From NCBI RefSeq assembly GCF_042453785.1, contig NC_091669.1:13156501-13220500 (forward strand): DNA of 64,000 nt. Direction: 5' to 3'. This DNA comes from Malus domestica. Taxonomy: Eukaryota > Streptophyta > Magnoliopsida > Rosales > Rosaceae. Positions 34,577 to 45,740 of the stretch are shown here, in pieces; positions within the stretch are counted from its first letter, which is position 1, and every line of letters starts with the position of its first letter. The translations under genes were made by a program, and so were the position numbers. The notes beneath the pieces were generated by a model. That model made no database searches. It was not told the DNA's origin and worked only from the letters and a program-made list of their open reading frames with translations.

Positions 34577-35626
34577 CAGTGGCGGATCCAGGAAATAATG
34601 TTTGTGGGGTCATAGCGCGCGTAACGCGAAATTTTTTTTTAGCCTCGTTTGGTACTTCGGACTGTACTGATTATTTCAGTCGGATAGGATAAATAGTCGT
34701 CGGATAGTACTAACTACATTAGTCGGGCGTTTGGTGCAGTGTCGAATTAATCTGTGCATGGAACAATACTAAATTTTTTTAATAATTTTTAACAAAATAA
34801 TTGGTGTTAAAATGAAAAAACTCACAATATAAACAAATCATCAATATAATCAAAATAAATATGAATTGAATTTCAATTAAATTAAATATATTCTACATAT
34901 ACAAAATATTCAAAATAAATACTCACAATATAAACAAACCATCAACATAATCAAAATAAATATGAATTGGATTTCAATTAAATTAAATATCTCATCTTGC
35001 ATTCTACATATAAAAAATAATGAAAATAAAAACTCACAATATAAACAAATCATCAATATAATCAAAATAAATATGAATTGAATTTCAATTAAATTAAATA
35101 TATTCTACATATACAAAATATTCAAAATAAATACTCACAATATAAACAAACCACCAACATAATCAAAATAAATATGAATTAGGGTTGGAGGAGGAGGAGA
35201 AAACAAAAGAAATTTGGGGGTTTTAGAAAGAAGGGATTCGGATCTGTGCAAAATAGGGCTGATAGGACACATTGGGTATTTTTTTTTGTTCAGACCTGCC
35301 CAGGACACGCTGGGCATTTGTTTTTTGTTCAGACCTGGCCCAAAACGACGTCGTTTTGGCCAGGTCATTTAAAAAAATTTCCTGGGCCAAAACGACGCCG
35401 TTTTGCCCGTATGTTTTGAAAAAAAAGAAGCGCGCAGCTTCTTCTTCCTCTTCCTGCAGTGCCGAGCTTCGTTCAGGATTTTTGTCGAACACTTGGCGTG
35501 CGACTCCGACCCCGACGACCCCGACGACCCCAGCTCCAAGAGGTCGCGTATGGGAGCTTCAAGGTTGTTTCCATGGTTTCCAAGGGGTCGTGCGACCTCG
35601 ACGACCCCACTGTGGATCCGCCCCTG
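34577..35626. mobile_element. Non-autonomous hAT element (1050 bp)
   Basis: The termini CAGTGGCGGATCCAGG and CGGATCCGCCCCTG-type are inverted repeats of the common plant CAG(G/T)GGCGGATC family. A perfect 8-bp duplication GCTGTGGT lies at 34569-34576 and 35627-35634. The interior holds a four-unit tandem array (34813-35178), two ACGACG(T/C)CGTTTTG palindromes (about 35345-35405) and a GACCCCGAC repeat near 35505-35530. It has no transposase; frames inside are artefacts. Confidence 0.88.
34813..35178. repeat. Tandem array, four units, dimeric higher order
   Basis: Units begin ACTCACAATATAAACAAA at about 34820, 34920, 35030 and 35134 and carry AATCAAAATAAATATGAATT. Units 1 and 3 resemble each other more than units 2 and 4 do, giving a repeat of about 210 bp made of two variants. 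It lies inside the hAT element. Confidence 0.8.
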
Positions 35627-36086
35627 GCTGTGGTGTAGTGCTTGTAGTACCAGAGACATTAAAAAATCAGAATGGCTAAAGAGTAGTATTAACCAAAATC
35701 CTAGATCGATCATATCCTTCGATGATCATACATGTCTAATTAAGGTCTAAGGGTTATAATAAGAGATTCCACCAAAGTATATGGTGGTTACCTCTGTGTG
35801 GTTGGGGTTGGTAGAGATTTGAGGACTGTCCAGATGGTAAAGGATTTGAAATCCTAGGTGTAAGGTTGGATTCTTTAGTCTTGGTTATATATACTTCTTG
35901 CTCTCAAATCCCACAAAATCCACAACTTATTGAAATCCTCCAAAATCTTTTTTAGTACACTTAGATTTGGATGGATTTTTAAATCCTTTAAAATCTTTTA
36001 ATTGACTACACATAGATTTGAATGGATTATAAAATCCTTTAAAATATTTTAATTGACTATATTAGGATTTTAAAGTCTCCATAAAT

Positions 36087-36165
36087 GGGGGTAAGGCTAG
36101 CCGACATTCACCTCTCCCAGACCATGCGTAAAGCGGGAGCCTTGTGCACTGGGTACGACCTTTTT
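36087..36165 (+). mobile_element. Au-like SINE, 3' fragment
   Basis: Contains GGCTAGCCGACATTCACCTC and GCGGGAGCCTTGTGCACTGG followed by GTACGACCTTTTT, wording I associate with the 3' part of the widespread plant Au SINE family. The tRNA-related head is missing, so it is 5'-truncated. Confidence 0.5.
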
Positions 36166-37788
36166 ATACTCTTATGAAAAGAAATTTGTAAAAATTAAAA
36201 AGTAAATCAGCACACATGGTGTTTTGAAATCAAGACCTTCTCATTAATTTCAAACAACAAAGCCATCAGTTCTAGTTAAACTTCATTGTCATTGAACCAA
36301 ATTTTATAAATTGATACTCTTATGAAAACATATACAAATATATCACCCTAATAATTTTGGTGCCCCCAATTATTTTGGGCCTCGGAGGGTATTATGGGAA
36401 AATATGTAGGATGCATTAAGATAATTTTTAATTGAAAAAGCAAATGTGATATGTAGGGTTTATTCAACAATTTGTGAGGTGTTAATATAATAAGCCTTTT
36501 TTTTTAAAGACAATATTATCTACACTAATTAAGAGTGGAGGAGTGGGCTAAGCCTCACACTCTACTAGTCATATTAATGTGATTCAAATCCTTTATTGAC
36601 GAAAATCAAATCCAAAATTTCTCACTTACAAATGAATAAAAATACTAATACACCGTAGTACTCAGCGTTAATATTTTTTAATTTTAAAACGACAGGTTTT
36701 AAATGAGACCCTTATTTTACTGGATGATGGCCATAATTTGGAGCTACATGGGAATATGATCATGAACCCCTTGGCGCCATTCTACAACAAAGCCATTTAA
36801 TAATGCAGCACGTAAAGTTTGACTACTTATTAGTGATCAGCTGTAGAACCCTTCACAATCACAAGATAAATTTTTTGTGCTAAATATATAAAATGGCGGT
36901 GTTGACTTGTTCAACGCAAATTATTGAGCATTTTACCACCATATCATCGACACGTTGAAAACAACATTTAGAGATTCGTGTATCTGATTCAAGTACAGAT
37001 ATTTGTGAAAGCCAGGAATAAAACAGTTGGGGAATTGACACTTTCATGGAAACCGGTAAGATGGTCACAAAAATTAAGAATATACATAGAAAAAGTGAAG
37101 GGATGTGATATCTACACATTATTTTTTACTTCTCGTGAGAAGTAAAAAAAGATGTGTGGATAGCACATCCCAAAAGTGAAATGCTTCTGTTTAGCTATCT
37201 AATATACTTATAAAATGATTTAGGGTCTAGTAATATTTATTTGTACTTGTATATAAGAGATTTTAAATTCGATTCACATGAATAAAGATAACGTATAATT
37301 TTGTGTTAAGTTCGATAACTAATTATAATTTATCATTGTGTGCCGTAATCTCTCTCCTCTTAGACTAGAGTAGAATGTCTCCTTCCTTAGAATAGAATAC
37401 ATCTTTGTATAGAAACAAAAAAAAATTCCAAAAAATATTAAATAAATTGAAATTTGAAACCCATAATATTACACAGTCAAAGTTGGTGAGTTTACATGAA
37501 GTCAATGATGCTGAGGATGTACCATGTCAAAGAAAAGAATGGACGTCAGATGGGGCTACCAACTCTCACACAGGGAGCTCCCAGTTCAGAGTAAGCAAGC
37601 TGTAAATGCAGTGTGCTTAATGCTTCGTGACCAAGTAAAACTACAACGCAACTTCCACATTTAACTACAGACGAATCTTAGTTGGATTATAGGTGCATAA
37701 TCTAATTAACTAAATGAATTAGTCTCTCCCCCCCCCCCCCCCCCGGCGACCGACCCCCCCAAAAAAAAAAATTAGTCTTTTGGATTGA
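36166..37788. other. Intergenic DNA with one hairpin MITE and a C run
   Basis: No gene recognised. Noted items are a hairpin at 37100-37171 and a run of 17 C at 37728-37744. Confidence 0.4.
37100..37171. mobile_element. 72-bp hairpin MITE
   Basis: Arms GGGATGTGATATCTACACAT and ATGTGTGGATAGCACATCCC pair almost perfectly around a TTACTTCTC / GAGAAGTAA core with no real loop. The size and pairing suit a minimal MITE; a small-RNA hairpin cannot be excluded. Confidence 0.65.
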
Positions 37789-37882
37789 GGTCATCTCCAA
37801 CCGAAGGGTCTAGAGGCCAGAGGCTGAAAATAGTTCGAAAACCATCTTCAACTGAGAGCTAGATCAGATGGCTCGTGGAATC
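37789..37882. repeat. Extra partial copy of a Harbinger terminus
   Basis: Repeats the first about 95 bp of the adjacent element (GGTCATCTCCAACCGAAGGGTC, then CGAAAACC, then GGCTCGTGGAATC), ending directly before the TAA that flanks element 37886-39671. It is either a remnant of an older copy or a terminal duplication. Confidence 0.7.
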
Positions 37883-37885
37883 TAA

Positions 37886-39671
37886 GGCCATCTCCAACCG
37901 AAGGGTCCAGATGACCAAAAATAGCCCGAAAACCGTCTCCAATTAAGGGTTAGGCCAGAGGGCTCATGAAATCTGAGAGGACCCCACAGAATCTGAAAGG
38001 GCCAAAAGGCTAGAGGGCTAGCTATATGCAACCAGCCAGCCAGCCTGGGGTTGGCCAGAAAATACATTAATCTTGTCGATTATAATGACGGGAATGCTTA
38101 AAAAAATTTTGAATCGAACGGCTAACTGGTGTCAGTTATCGTTGGATTCATTTTTTTTTTTTTTTTAAGGTTCTTTGGGCCTTTTTTTTTTTAATTCTCA
38201 AAAATTTTAATTTTTTTTACTATAAATACCTAAACCATTCATTCACCATTCCTCACAAAACTTTCACCATTCTTACACCATTTCAATTCTCATATTTTCT
38301 TTCCTCTTTCAAAAATCTATCCTTCAATTTTTTCAATAATTTTCAAATGGTCTCGTCTGCAATGAAAGGTAAGGCTTGGACCCGAAAAGAAGATGAAGCT
38401 TTATGCAAGGTTTATAGATGGGTGTCGGAAGATAGTGTGAGGGGGAATTGTCAAACAAATGACGGTGTTTGGACTCGTGTGTCCAAAAAATACTTAGAGT
38501 TCTATGAAGGCACCACTCCAGTGAATATTCGAAACCACGAGAGTTGTTCTTCAAGATGGAAGAAACATCTCCAGCCAAGTTTGAACAAATAGCATCAAGT
38601 ATTGTTAGCAGCCACAAGTAGACATGAAAGTGGCGCTAATTACTACGACGAAGTAAGTGTTTTCACAATTTATTTTAAATATTTAATTATATTACATTTA
38701 ATTTCATAAATTAATTTCCTTTAATTTTTTTTTCTAGGTACGCCAAGCAGAGGAATTGTATATGGAGAGCAGCTCGAAACCCTTTCAATTTCACAGTTGT
38801 TGGGAAATTTGTAAAGGGTGGGTGTTATTTGAAGATCCACCACATAGAGCTCCTACGCCGGTGTTCGAAACTGCATCCTTAGCTGCAGATATGGATGAAG
38901 ATGGATCTACAACCATTCAACAAACAAGGGTAGAAAATCTATCTTCGGTTGAAGGTTCCATACTTAGTGTTATGGGACGAATCAAGGCGCGTAGGTTGAA
39001 GGAAAAGGGCAAGGTAAGTGGTGATTACGCCACTCAACATGAACTGGCGGCCTCATTGCGATTAATGGCGGAGCAAAATGCCCTTGAGGCGGAAGAAAGG
39101 AAAAGTAGGCATGAAGAGCGGGCCAAACAAATACAAGAAGAGATGGATGATAAGAATATGGAAATGAACACTTCGAATTACACTCCAATGAGTAAGGCCT
39201 ATTTTGATAGGAAAAAAAAGAACAAGAAATTATGACCCGGCAGCAGTTGTTTACCTATGACTATACTCCTACAATGGCGGATGATGAAGATGATGTTGAT
39301 TATGGATATTAAATTTAAGTTGTCGTAGTTTTTAAATTCAAGTTAATGTTGTTTTTAAATTTTATTTGTAGTTTTTAAATTTAATTCGTCGTTTTTAAAT
39401 TTAAGTTGTAGTTTTTAAATTTAAGTTGTTGGATTTGAATTTAAGTTTTTGTGGTTTTTAAATTTAAATAATAAATTATGTTTGGCCATTTGGCCCTCGG
39501 TTGGAGACGGTTTTTTGTGATAGGGCTAAAACGAGCCCTATGACTGACCCTTTGGCCATCGGTTGGAGATGGAGGCAAATATGGCCCTATATTGTTCATT
39601 AAAATATTAATATCTTGGAGGGCCAGAGGGCTAAAACGAGCCTTCTGGCCAGCCCTCGATTAGAGATGGCC
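37886..39671 (+). mobile_element. PIF/Harbinger element A, carries ORF1 only
   Basis: It begins GGCCATCTCCAACCGAAGGG and ends with the complement of GGCCATCTCTAATCGAGGGC. A perfect 3-bp TAA duplication (37883-37885, 39672-39674) is the PIF/Harbinger signature. A TATA-like CTATAAATA at about 38220 precedes the Myb/SANT-like gene. An AT-rich tandem region (39311-39470; AAATTTAAGTTGTAGTTTTT-like units) follows. No transposase is present. Its right end matches the left end of element B in inverted orientation for over 200 bp. Confidence 0.8.
38347..39235 (+). pseudogene. Harbinger ORF1: Myb/SANT-like with NAM-type C-terminus
   Basis: Two exons (38347-38652, 38738-39235; 267 codons with the stop) join in phase with a GT-AG intron. 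The N-terminus has the trihelix/SANT pattern (RKEDEALCKVYRWVSED, SSRWKKH). The C-terminus (EEAKGW-like segment, then YATQHELAASLRLMAEQNAL and a charged coiled coil ending MSKAYFDRKKKNKK) resembles the NAM-associated domain of Harbinger ORF1 proteins, which bind DNA and partner the transposase. One in-frame TAG at 38590-38592 (after LNK) breaks the frame; otherwise it is open. Confidence 0.75.
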
Positions 39672-40101
39672 TAAGGGTTTGACACTCAGGCCATCTCCAA
39701 CCGAGGGCTGGCCAGATGGCTCGTTTTAGCCCGCTGGCCCTCCACAATATTAATATTTTAATGAACAGTACATGGCCATATTTGCCTTCGTCTCCAACCG
39801 AGGGCCAAAGGGCCATAGGGCTCGTTTTAGCCCTGTCACAAAAAACCATCTCTAACCGAGGGCCAAATGGCCATAGTGCCAAACATAATTTATTATTTAA
39901 AAACTACAATTTAAAAGTGATGTCAGCTAGCTGTTGGTAGCTGACATCATGTTGACGTCAACTAGCCGTTGGATTTGATTTTGATTTTTATTTTTTTTTG
40001 CAATAAATAGGGTGGATATTGGGCTATAATTCACACAACTTTGAATTCAATCTATTTCAATTCAATCTCTTTCAATTTAATCTTTTTCAATTCAAGTTTA
40101 C

Positions 40102-41518
40102 AATGAATTCCAACTTTGGATCCTCTTCGGATTCCAACTAGGGGTCCTCATCCAATTCCAAATTGGAAGCAAAATAGGTGCAAATGAGACGAGAAGATGA
40201 GGAGTCTGATGAAGAAGTTTAAGTAATGCACAACAAACAAAACAAAGCATCAGCCATGGTGTGTCAACCAACATAGGAACAACCTCAATGGGGTGGCTCT
40301 GTTGCTGGTCGCTCTTACAAACCACGAAATAGAGTGATGACACATGCCAATCTAATGAACAACTACTTCAACCCCAACTCGGTGTACACAAAAGAAGATT
40401 TCAGACGTCACTTCCGGATGAGGCATCATGTCTTCGAGCATTACTTCATGATGTCCAGCAGGTCAATCCATACTTTCGACAAAAGTGGGACAGAGCAGGC
40501 CACCCTGGTTTCTCACCTCATTAGAAGGTTACTGTTGCACTCCGAATGATGGCCTATGGCTCCCCAACTAATTCGATGGATGAAACCCATGGTATGTCTA
40601 ATTGTACATGCCTTCATACTCTTGAACAATTCTATGACACAATTGTTCAGGTTTACAAAGACGAGTACCTTCGCGAGCCAAATCAAGGAGATCTAAATCG
40701 GCTCATTCACAAATCTGAAGACCGTGGGTTTCCGGACATGATAGGGTCAATAGACTGCATGTATTGGGATTGGAAGAACTGTCCCATCGAATGGCAAGAA
40801 GGCTTTAGCGGAAGGTCGAGAAAGCCAACTGTTGTGTTAGAGGCGGTTGCCTCATATGACACATGGATCTAGCATACTTTCTTTGGAGTCCCTGGATCCC
40901 AAAATGACATTACAGTTCTTGGGCGTTCACCCCTCTTCAATAACTTGACGAAAGGTAAAGCATCTCAACTTGACGGAAGGAAAAGCATCTCAACTTGACT
41001 ACTACATCAACAACCGTTAATATAATATATGGTTTTACTTGGCAGATGGCATCTACCCAAAGTGGGCGACACTTGTGCAAGCAATTCCAAACCCTAGGAA
41101 TAACGCAAAAAAGTTGTTTACCTTACACCAATAGGCATACCAGAAAGATGTTGAGAGAGCTTTCAGTATTCTACAAGCACGGTGGAAGATCATCAACAAA
41201 CTAGCAAGAGGGTGGAGTCGAGAAAATTTGGACTCCATCATGATGTCTTGCATCATATTACACAATATGATAGTGGAGGATGAGTAAGATGGGTATATGT
41301 ATGAAGAGTCCGATGACGACCAAGAAGATTCATATATGTCAAGAAGGGCTCGTGCAAAAATATATGATGAACCTAATTTGCCTTTCAATCCAAGAATTGA
41401 TAGTATCTCTATAAATGAGTACATGAGGCGCTATAGAATGATACGTTCTCATGCCACAAACAAGTACCTACAACAGGATCTTGTTGCACATCTTTGGGCC
41501 AAAAGAAGCATGAAGTAG
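40102..41518 (+). pseudogene. PIF/Harbinger (HARBI1-like) DDE transposase
   Basis: The conserved core is readable through stops: RRHFRMRHHVFEHYF, then the first Asp in MIGSIDCMYW, the second Asp in GVPGSQNDITVLGRSPLF, and the Glu in KDVERAFSILQARWKII, followed by IILHNMIVEDE. Breaks include early stops (such as 40138-40140), a frame change near 40545, a stop after SYDTWI (40870) and loss of frame near 40975 where a short AAAGCATCTCAACTTGAC segment is duplicated. It is inactive. Confidence 0.85.
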
Positions 41519-41696
41519 GCGTTGAAGTTTTATGTTGTTAAATGTTTTAAAAATGTTGTTTAAGTTTCATGTTGTTAAATGTTTTTTTTATGTTGTATAA
41601 TTTGTTTGTTGGTTAATGTTATTTAATGTTGTTTCATATTGTTTAGTGTTGTTCTATGTTACTTAATTTAATTTAATGTTGTATAATGGCTTAGGA

Positions 41697-42060
41697 AGTT
41701 ATAGGAAAAAAATATAATTTAAAAAAAATATGAAACAAATTTTGTGAAATAGAAGTTATAGGAAAAAAATATGAAACAAATTTTGTGAAATAGAAGTTAT
41801 AGGAAAAAAAAATAGAATTTAAAATAAAATGAAACAAATTTGTCAAATAGAAGTATAGGAAAAAATGGAATTTAAAAAAAATATATGAACCAAATTTTGT
41901 AAAATAGAAGTTATAGGAAAAAAAATAGAATTTAAAAAAAATGAACCAAATTTTGTAAAATAGAAGTTATAGGAAAAAAATAGAATTTAAAAAAAAATAT
42001 GAACCAAATTTTGTAAAATATAAGTTATAGGAAGTTATAGAAAAAATTAGAATTTAAAAA
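41697..42060. repeat. Minisatellite, about six units of 50-65 bp
   Basis: Units carry TAGAAGTTATAGGAAAAAA and GAA(A/C)CAAATTTTGT, with variable A runs. It lies inside Harbinger element B, downstream of the transposase. Confidence 0.8.
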
Positions 42061-42570
42061 TAGAAAAAAAAGGGTTTAAATTCATAAAAAAAAAAATTGA
42101 ATACAATGGCTAGCTGACTCAGCTAGCCGTTGTATTCAAAATTTTCATACTATTCATGTCGGTTATAACCAATATGATTGCAATTAATCAAAATTATTCC
42201 TATCTAGCCGTTACTATTCGTTCAGTTATAACCGACACTACTGCGATAAAAAAAATTATTTCTATCGGTTATATCCAACAGTTTTGAGCAAAATTCTGGC
42301 CAGCCCGGGGCTGGCTGGCTGGCTAGCTGGAAAGGGCTAGCCCTATGGCCCTTTGGCCCTTTCAAATTCCGTGGGGCCCATGAGCCATCTGGCCTAACCT
42401 TCGGTTGGAGACGGTTTTTGGGTTATTTTCGGCCCTCTGGCCATTTGGACCCTTTGGTTGGTGATGGCCTTAATTCCTGACACTAGCTAACTAAAGCTTT
42501 AACTTTTATTTTTTATTTTTTTCGAAAAAAGATGGAAGAACTATTTCCACACTGCACCAAAAAATTTCAA

Positions 42571-43065
42571 GGCTAAACTGCCAATTTGCCTTTTGAATGA
42601 TCACTTAACTTTTGATTTTCTTCTTGAAATTGTTAATTGGAAAATTAAGGACTTAAACTAATTTTTATGGCCGATTTGCCTCCTACCGTTAGTATTTCAT
42701 AGATTTCATCCAAATTAACGTTAACTTTATCACGTGCACATCACATGACTCTCCTTTGTGAACAAAGCGTCACTTCGCTAGACCTTCAAACACAAAAGCT
42801 ATAAAATCACACATATTTGCTTAGGTTTATGTTTTAGAAATCCAAGGTTTTCAATTATTTTAAAGAATGAAGCGACCGAAGTATCCTCACATGTTATGCA
42901 CATGCTTCCATTTAACAGAAATTTGGATGGAATGAATGAAAAATTAACAACAGGGGCAAATCGGCCAAAAAAAATTAGTTTTAGTCCTTAATTTTCCAAT
43001 TAAAAAGTTCAGGGAGGAAATCGAAAGTTAAGTGATAGTTCAGAGAGCAAATCGGCAGTTTACTC
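42571..43065. mobile_element. Foldback element, about 495 bp
   Basis: The left arm GGCTAAACTGCCAATTTGCC and right arm (reverse complement GAGTAAACTGCCGATTTGC) are long inverted repeats with TCACTTAACTTT and TTAATTGGAAAATTAAGG in both. Near-repeats AAATTTCAA / AAATTTTCA flank it, so a Mutator-like origin is possible. No transposase. Confidence 0.7.
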
Positions 43066-45184
43066 AAATTTTCAAACTATAAATGTCAGGCTGTTCCATT
43101 ATGTATTATTAAGTTAATAAACCAAAACCTAAATGCATAAAATTCAAAGAATTAGTATATATCTTAGGGAACAATTTATATGCACTCTAAGGTTCACCTA
43201 CTTAATTATCCACCCAGTTGTAACTAAACTCTTATTGTACTTGTACACAAGTCATTATCAGATGATTTATTTTATTAAACACCATTGATTTTTTTTAACA
43301 AATAATTAATCAAATTTTGTAGAAGGTAATTCAACAAAAAACGATTTTAACTAATCGTCAGTTTTTTAAGACATGAATATTAAACATACTCTAGTTTAAA
43401 TGATTTTTTTGCTAAGATGATCTTTAAATAGTGATTCAGGAAGTAAATTATTCTAGTTATGGAATGTGTATGACAATGATATGTTATCAGTGGGGGATAA
43501 GTATTGTGTATCAAAAGATGTTAATGAAGAGGGTGGAAGTGATGGTTGAGGAGTTGGTCATTGGTGCAATAGGGAAGATCATGGTCAAGGGAGCCGAATC
43601 TAGGGAGAAAATGTTGATCAAATGGTTAAGATTCGTTGTGTAAATGCAAGAAAAATAAATGTAGAAGCTCGTGATTTCTCTTCTTATTGATAAGCTCGTG
43701 ATTTCTTTTGTTATTCAGAAGCTATTGTCTAAAAAAAATAAGTTTACTTTAAGTTGCAATAGGATAAATTAATTGGGTTTGGTTTGGGGAATTGACTTCG
43801 GATTTAACTACCAAGTTGTATATATTTTTCTTTTTTTAACAACCAAGTTGTATCTATTTGGGATATTGATCACCATTTCCCAAAACAGTGTTGCATCCCT
43901 TTCATTTAGGAGAAAACAGTATTCAAGCAATTTATTTTTAATATACAATGAAGTCTTTATTACAAGAATCAAACTTAACATACATCACTTATAAATAAGA
44001 ACGAATACCACTTATACCATAATATTAAGTGATACTATTCAACCAATTTACACAGCCCATGTCTTGTTGCATCATTAGCCAAACGAAAAGTCTGTTATAT
44101 ATCAATCTCTCATGCATTTATTGGGTTTGCAAAATTGTTATCAATCTCTCATGCATTTATTGGGTTTGCAAAATGGTGCTCGGCCGTATCTATCATTCAC
44201 ATGCTTGTGCTTGTTTACCGAAAAAAAATGCTTGTGCTTTGAAAAAATTGATCAAAAGATTAGAGAGATACGAATAATACTTAATTAGGAGAAACCCAAA
44301 AACAAGCAATACTTTTGTTCAAGGTGATGGTGGGTGGATGAGGGGGGTAGCATGTCTTCGTTGATTTGTTCACAATACCCTTCATAGAACATATCAAAAT
44401 TAATAATTTTTGTTTTCTAAGTCGTGAGACAATGTACACATTGAGTGGAGACTTTTCTTCCAAATAACTAATTCTTGTTTTCTATGAGTGGAGACTTTTC
44501 TTCCAAATAAAAAAGCCAAGTAGATCTCTATCACTATTTGGACAATGTGTACTACTTTATCTTTTATTAATTTCTGTTGGGTTGTGCCGTTGTGGGTTGG
44601 TGATTTATCAATAATTCAGACCCATTCTACATTAGTGTCCGTCTCAAATATAGTTAGAGAAATATAGAGAAATAGAGAAAAATATTGAGGAGATTCTCTT
44701 AAAGTAGAATTCTCAATATGCTCTTTGACATCTCACAGTTTAACGTCAATTTTTGTTCCAACATTATAAATTATTGTGTAAAAAATATGAGCTAACATAA
44801 TCCATGAAGAGTCTCACTTTCAAAAGAGCGTATTTAGCATTTATCAGTTAGTTATATTCCTTATATCATGATAATGTTGCCAACTACATTGCATGAATAT
44901 TTAAACACCGGTTGCATAATTTGTTGGACAATACTTTGGGTTAACTAGAGACAACAAATATGATGTGATAATATAAATTAGTCTTTACCGTATATTGTAT
45001 TGAATCTATATATTATCATAATTATCAATCAAAGACGTTTTGGTATTAAGACTTCCACGATAAACTGATCATTTATTTGATGTTGATATAAAAAATAAAA
45101 AATAAACAATTCCAAATATGATGTACATAACGAAAATTTGTCAATTATAACTGCACGAACCACTATGGATGCAAGTATTTTTTT
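43066..45184. other. AT-rich intergenic DNA
   Basis: No gene or element recognised apart from a 39-bp direct duplication at 44101-44175 (ATCAATCTCTCATGCATTTA units). Confidence 0.45.
44101..44175. repeat. 39-bp tandem duplication
   Basis: Two copies start ATCAATCTCTCATGCATTTA at 44101 and 44140, nearly identical. Confidence 0.85.
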
Positions 45185-45740
45185 GGGTAAATTACATAAT
45201 ATCTCATCAGGTTTGAGGTCTATTACAACCTCATACAACATATTTAATACATTTCACTTTCATACCTTAAGTACTATTTTATTTCAAAATAATACATCCG
45301 TTAGATTTTCCATCTATTAGTCTGTTAAATGCTGACGTGGCTGCCACATTTGTGCTGATGTGGCTGCCACATGGCAATTTTTTTATACATTAAAAATATT
45401 ATAATATTAACCCTATTATAATTTTTTTATTTTTTTGGTTTTTGTGGCTGCCACATTTGTGCTGATATGGGTTTGGGTTTTTCTAGTTTTTTTTTTTTTT
45501 AAATAGGGTTAATATTATAATATTTTTAATGTATAAAAAATTATTTTTTGCCACGTGGTAGCCACATCAGTACAAATGTAGCAGCCACGTTAGCATTTAA
45601 CAGACCAATGAATGGAAAATCTAACGGATGTATTATTTTAAAATAAAATAGTACGTGAGGTATGAAATTGAAATGTTTTAAAGATGTTGTATGAAATTGT
45701 AATAGACCTCAAACCTGATGGGTTATTATTTAATTTACCC
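45185..45740. mobile_element. Foldback element, about 556 bp
   Basis: The left arm GGGTAAATTACATAATATCTC and right arm (reverse complement GGGTAAATTAAATAATAACCC) pair over about 170 bp, including AGGTTTGAGGTCTATTACAA and the GCCACGT(G/T)G-type inner words. It is flanked by T-rich 9-mers with one mismatch. A single arm of the same family is at 2401-2568. A Mutator-like non-autonomous element is inferred. Confidence 0.8.

Larger units (their letters stand above)
34213..36012. mobile_element. Outer non-autonomous DNA element, interrupted
   Basis: The left end GTGTAGTCAAACTAAGATTTTAAAGG pairs with the right end, which reads TGTGTAGTCAATTAAAAG when reverse complemented. AAATCC / GGATTT words are scattered in inverse orientation through both halves. 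It is interrupted by the hAT element at 34577-35626. Family is uncertain and the right boundary is approximate because a second similar end-like segment follows at about 36040-36070. Confidence 0.5.
39689..42469 (+). mobile_element. PIF/Harbinger element B, carries transposase only
   Basis: The left end GGCCATCTCCAACCGAGGGC matches the inverted right end of element A. The right end, complement of GGCCATCACCAACCAAAGGG, matches the left end of element A over about 180 bp. Thus B lies in the opposite terminal orientation to A. Flanking triplets (TCA, TTA) do not match. A TATA-like CAATAAATAG at about 40001 precedes the transposase, and a minisatellite lies at 41697-42060. Confidence 0.75.

Noticed and set aside
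34813..35178. CRISPR-like array
   Set aside because: The repeats are contiguous with variable similarity, have no unique spacers, and lie in a plant transposon.
35272..35750. Overlapping frames of 114-135 codons
   Set aside because: They lie inside the non-autonomous hAT element and owe their openness to GC-rich repeats such as GACCCCGAC; no family similarity.
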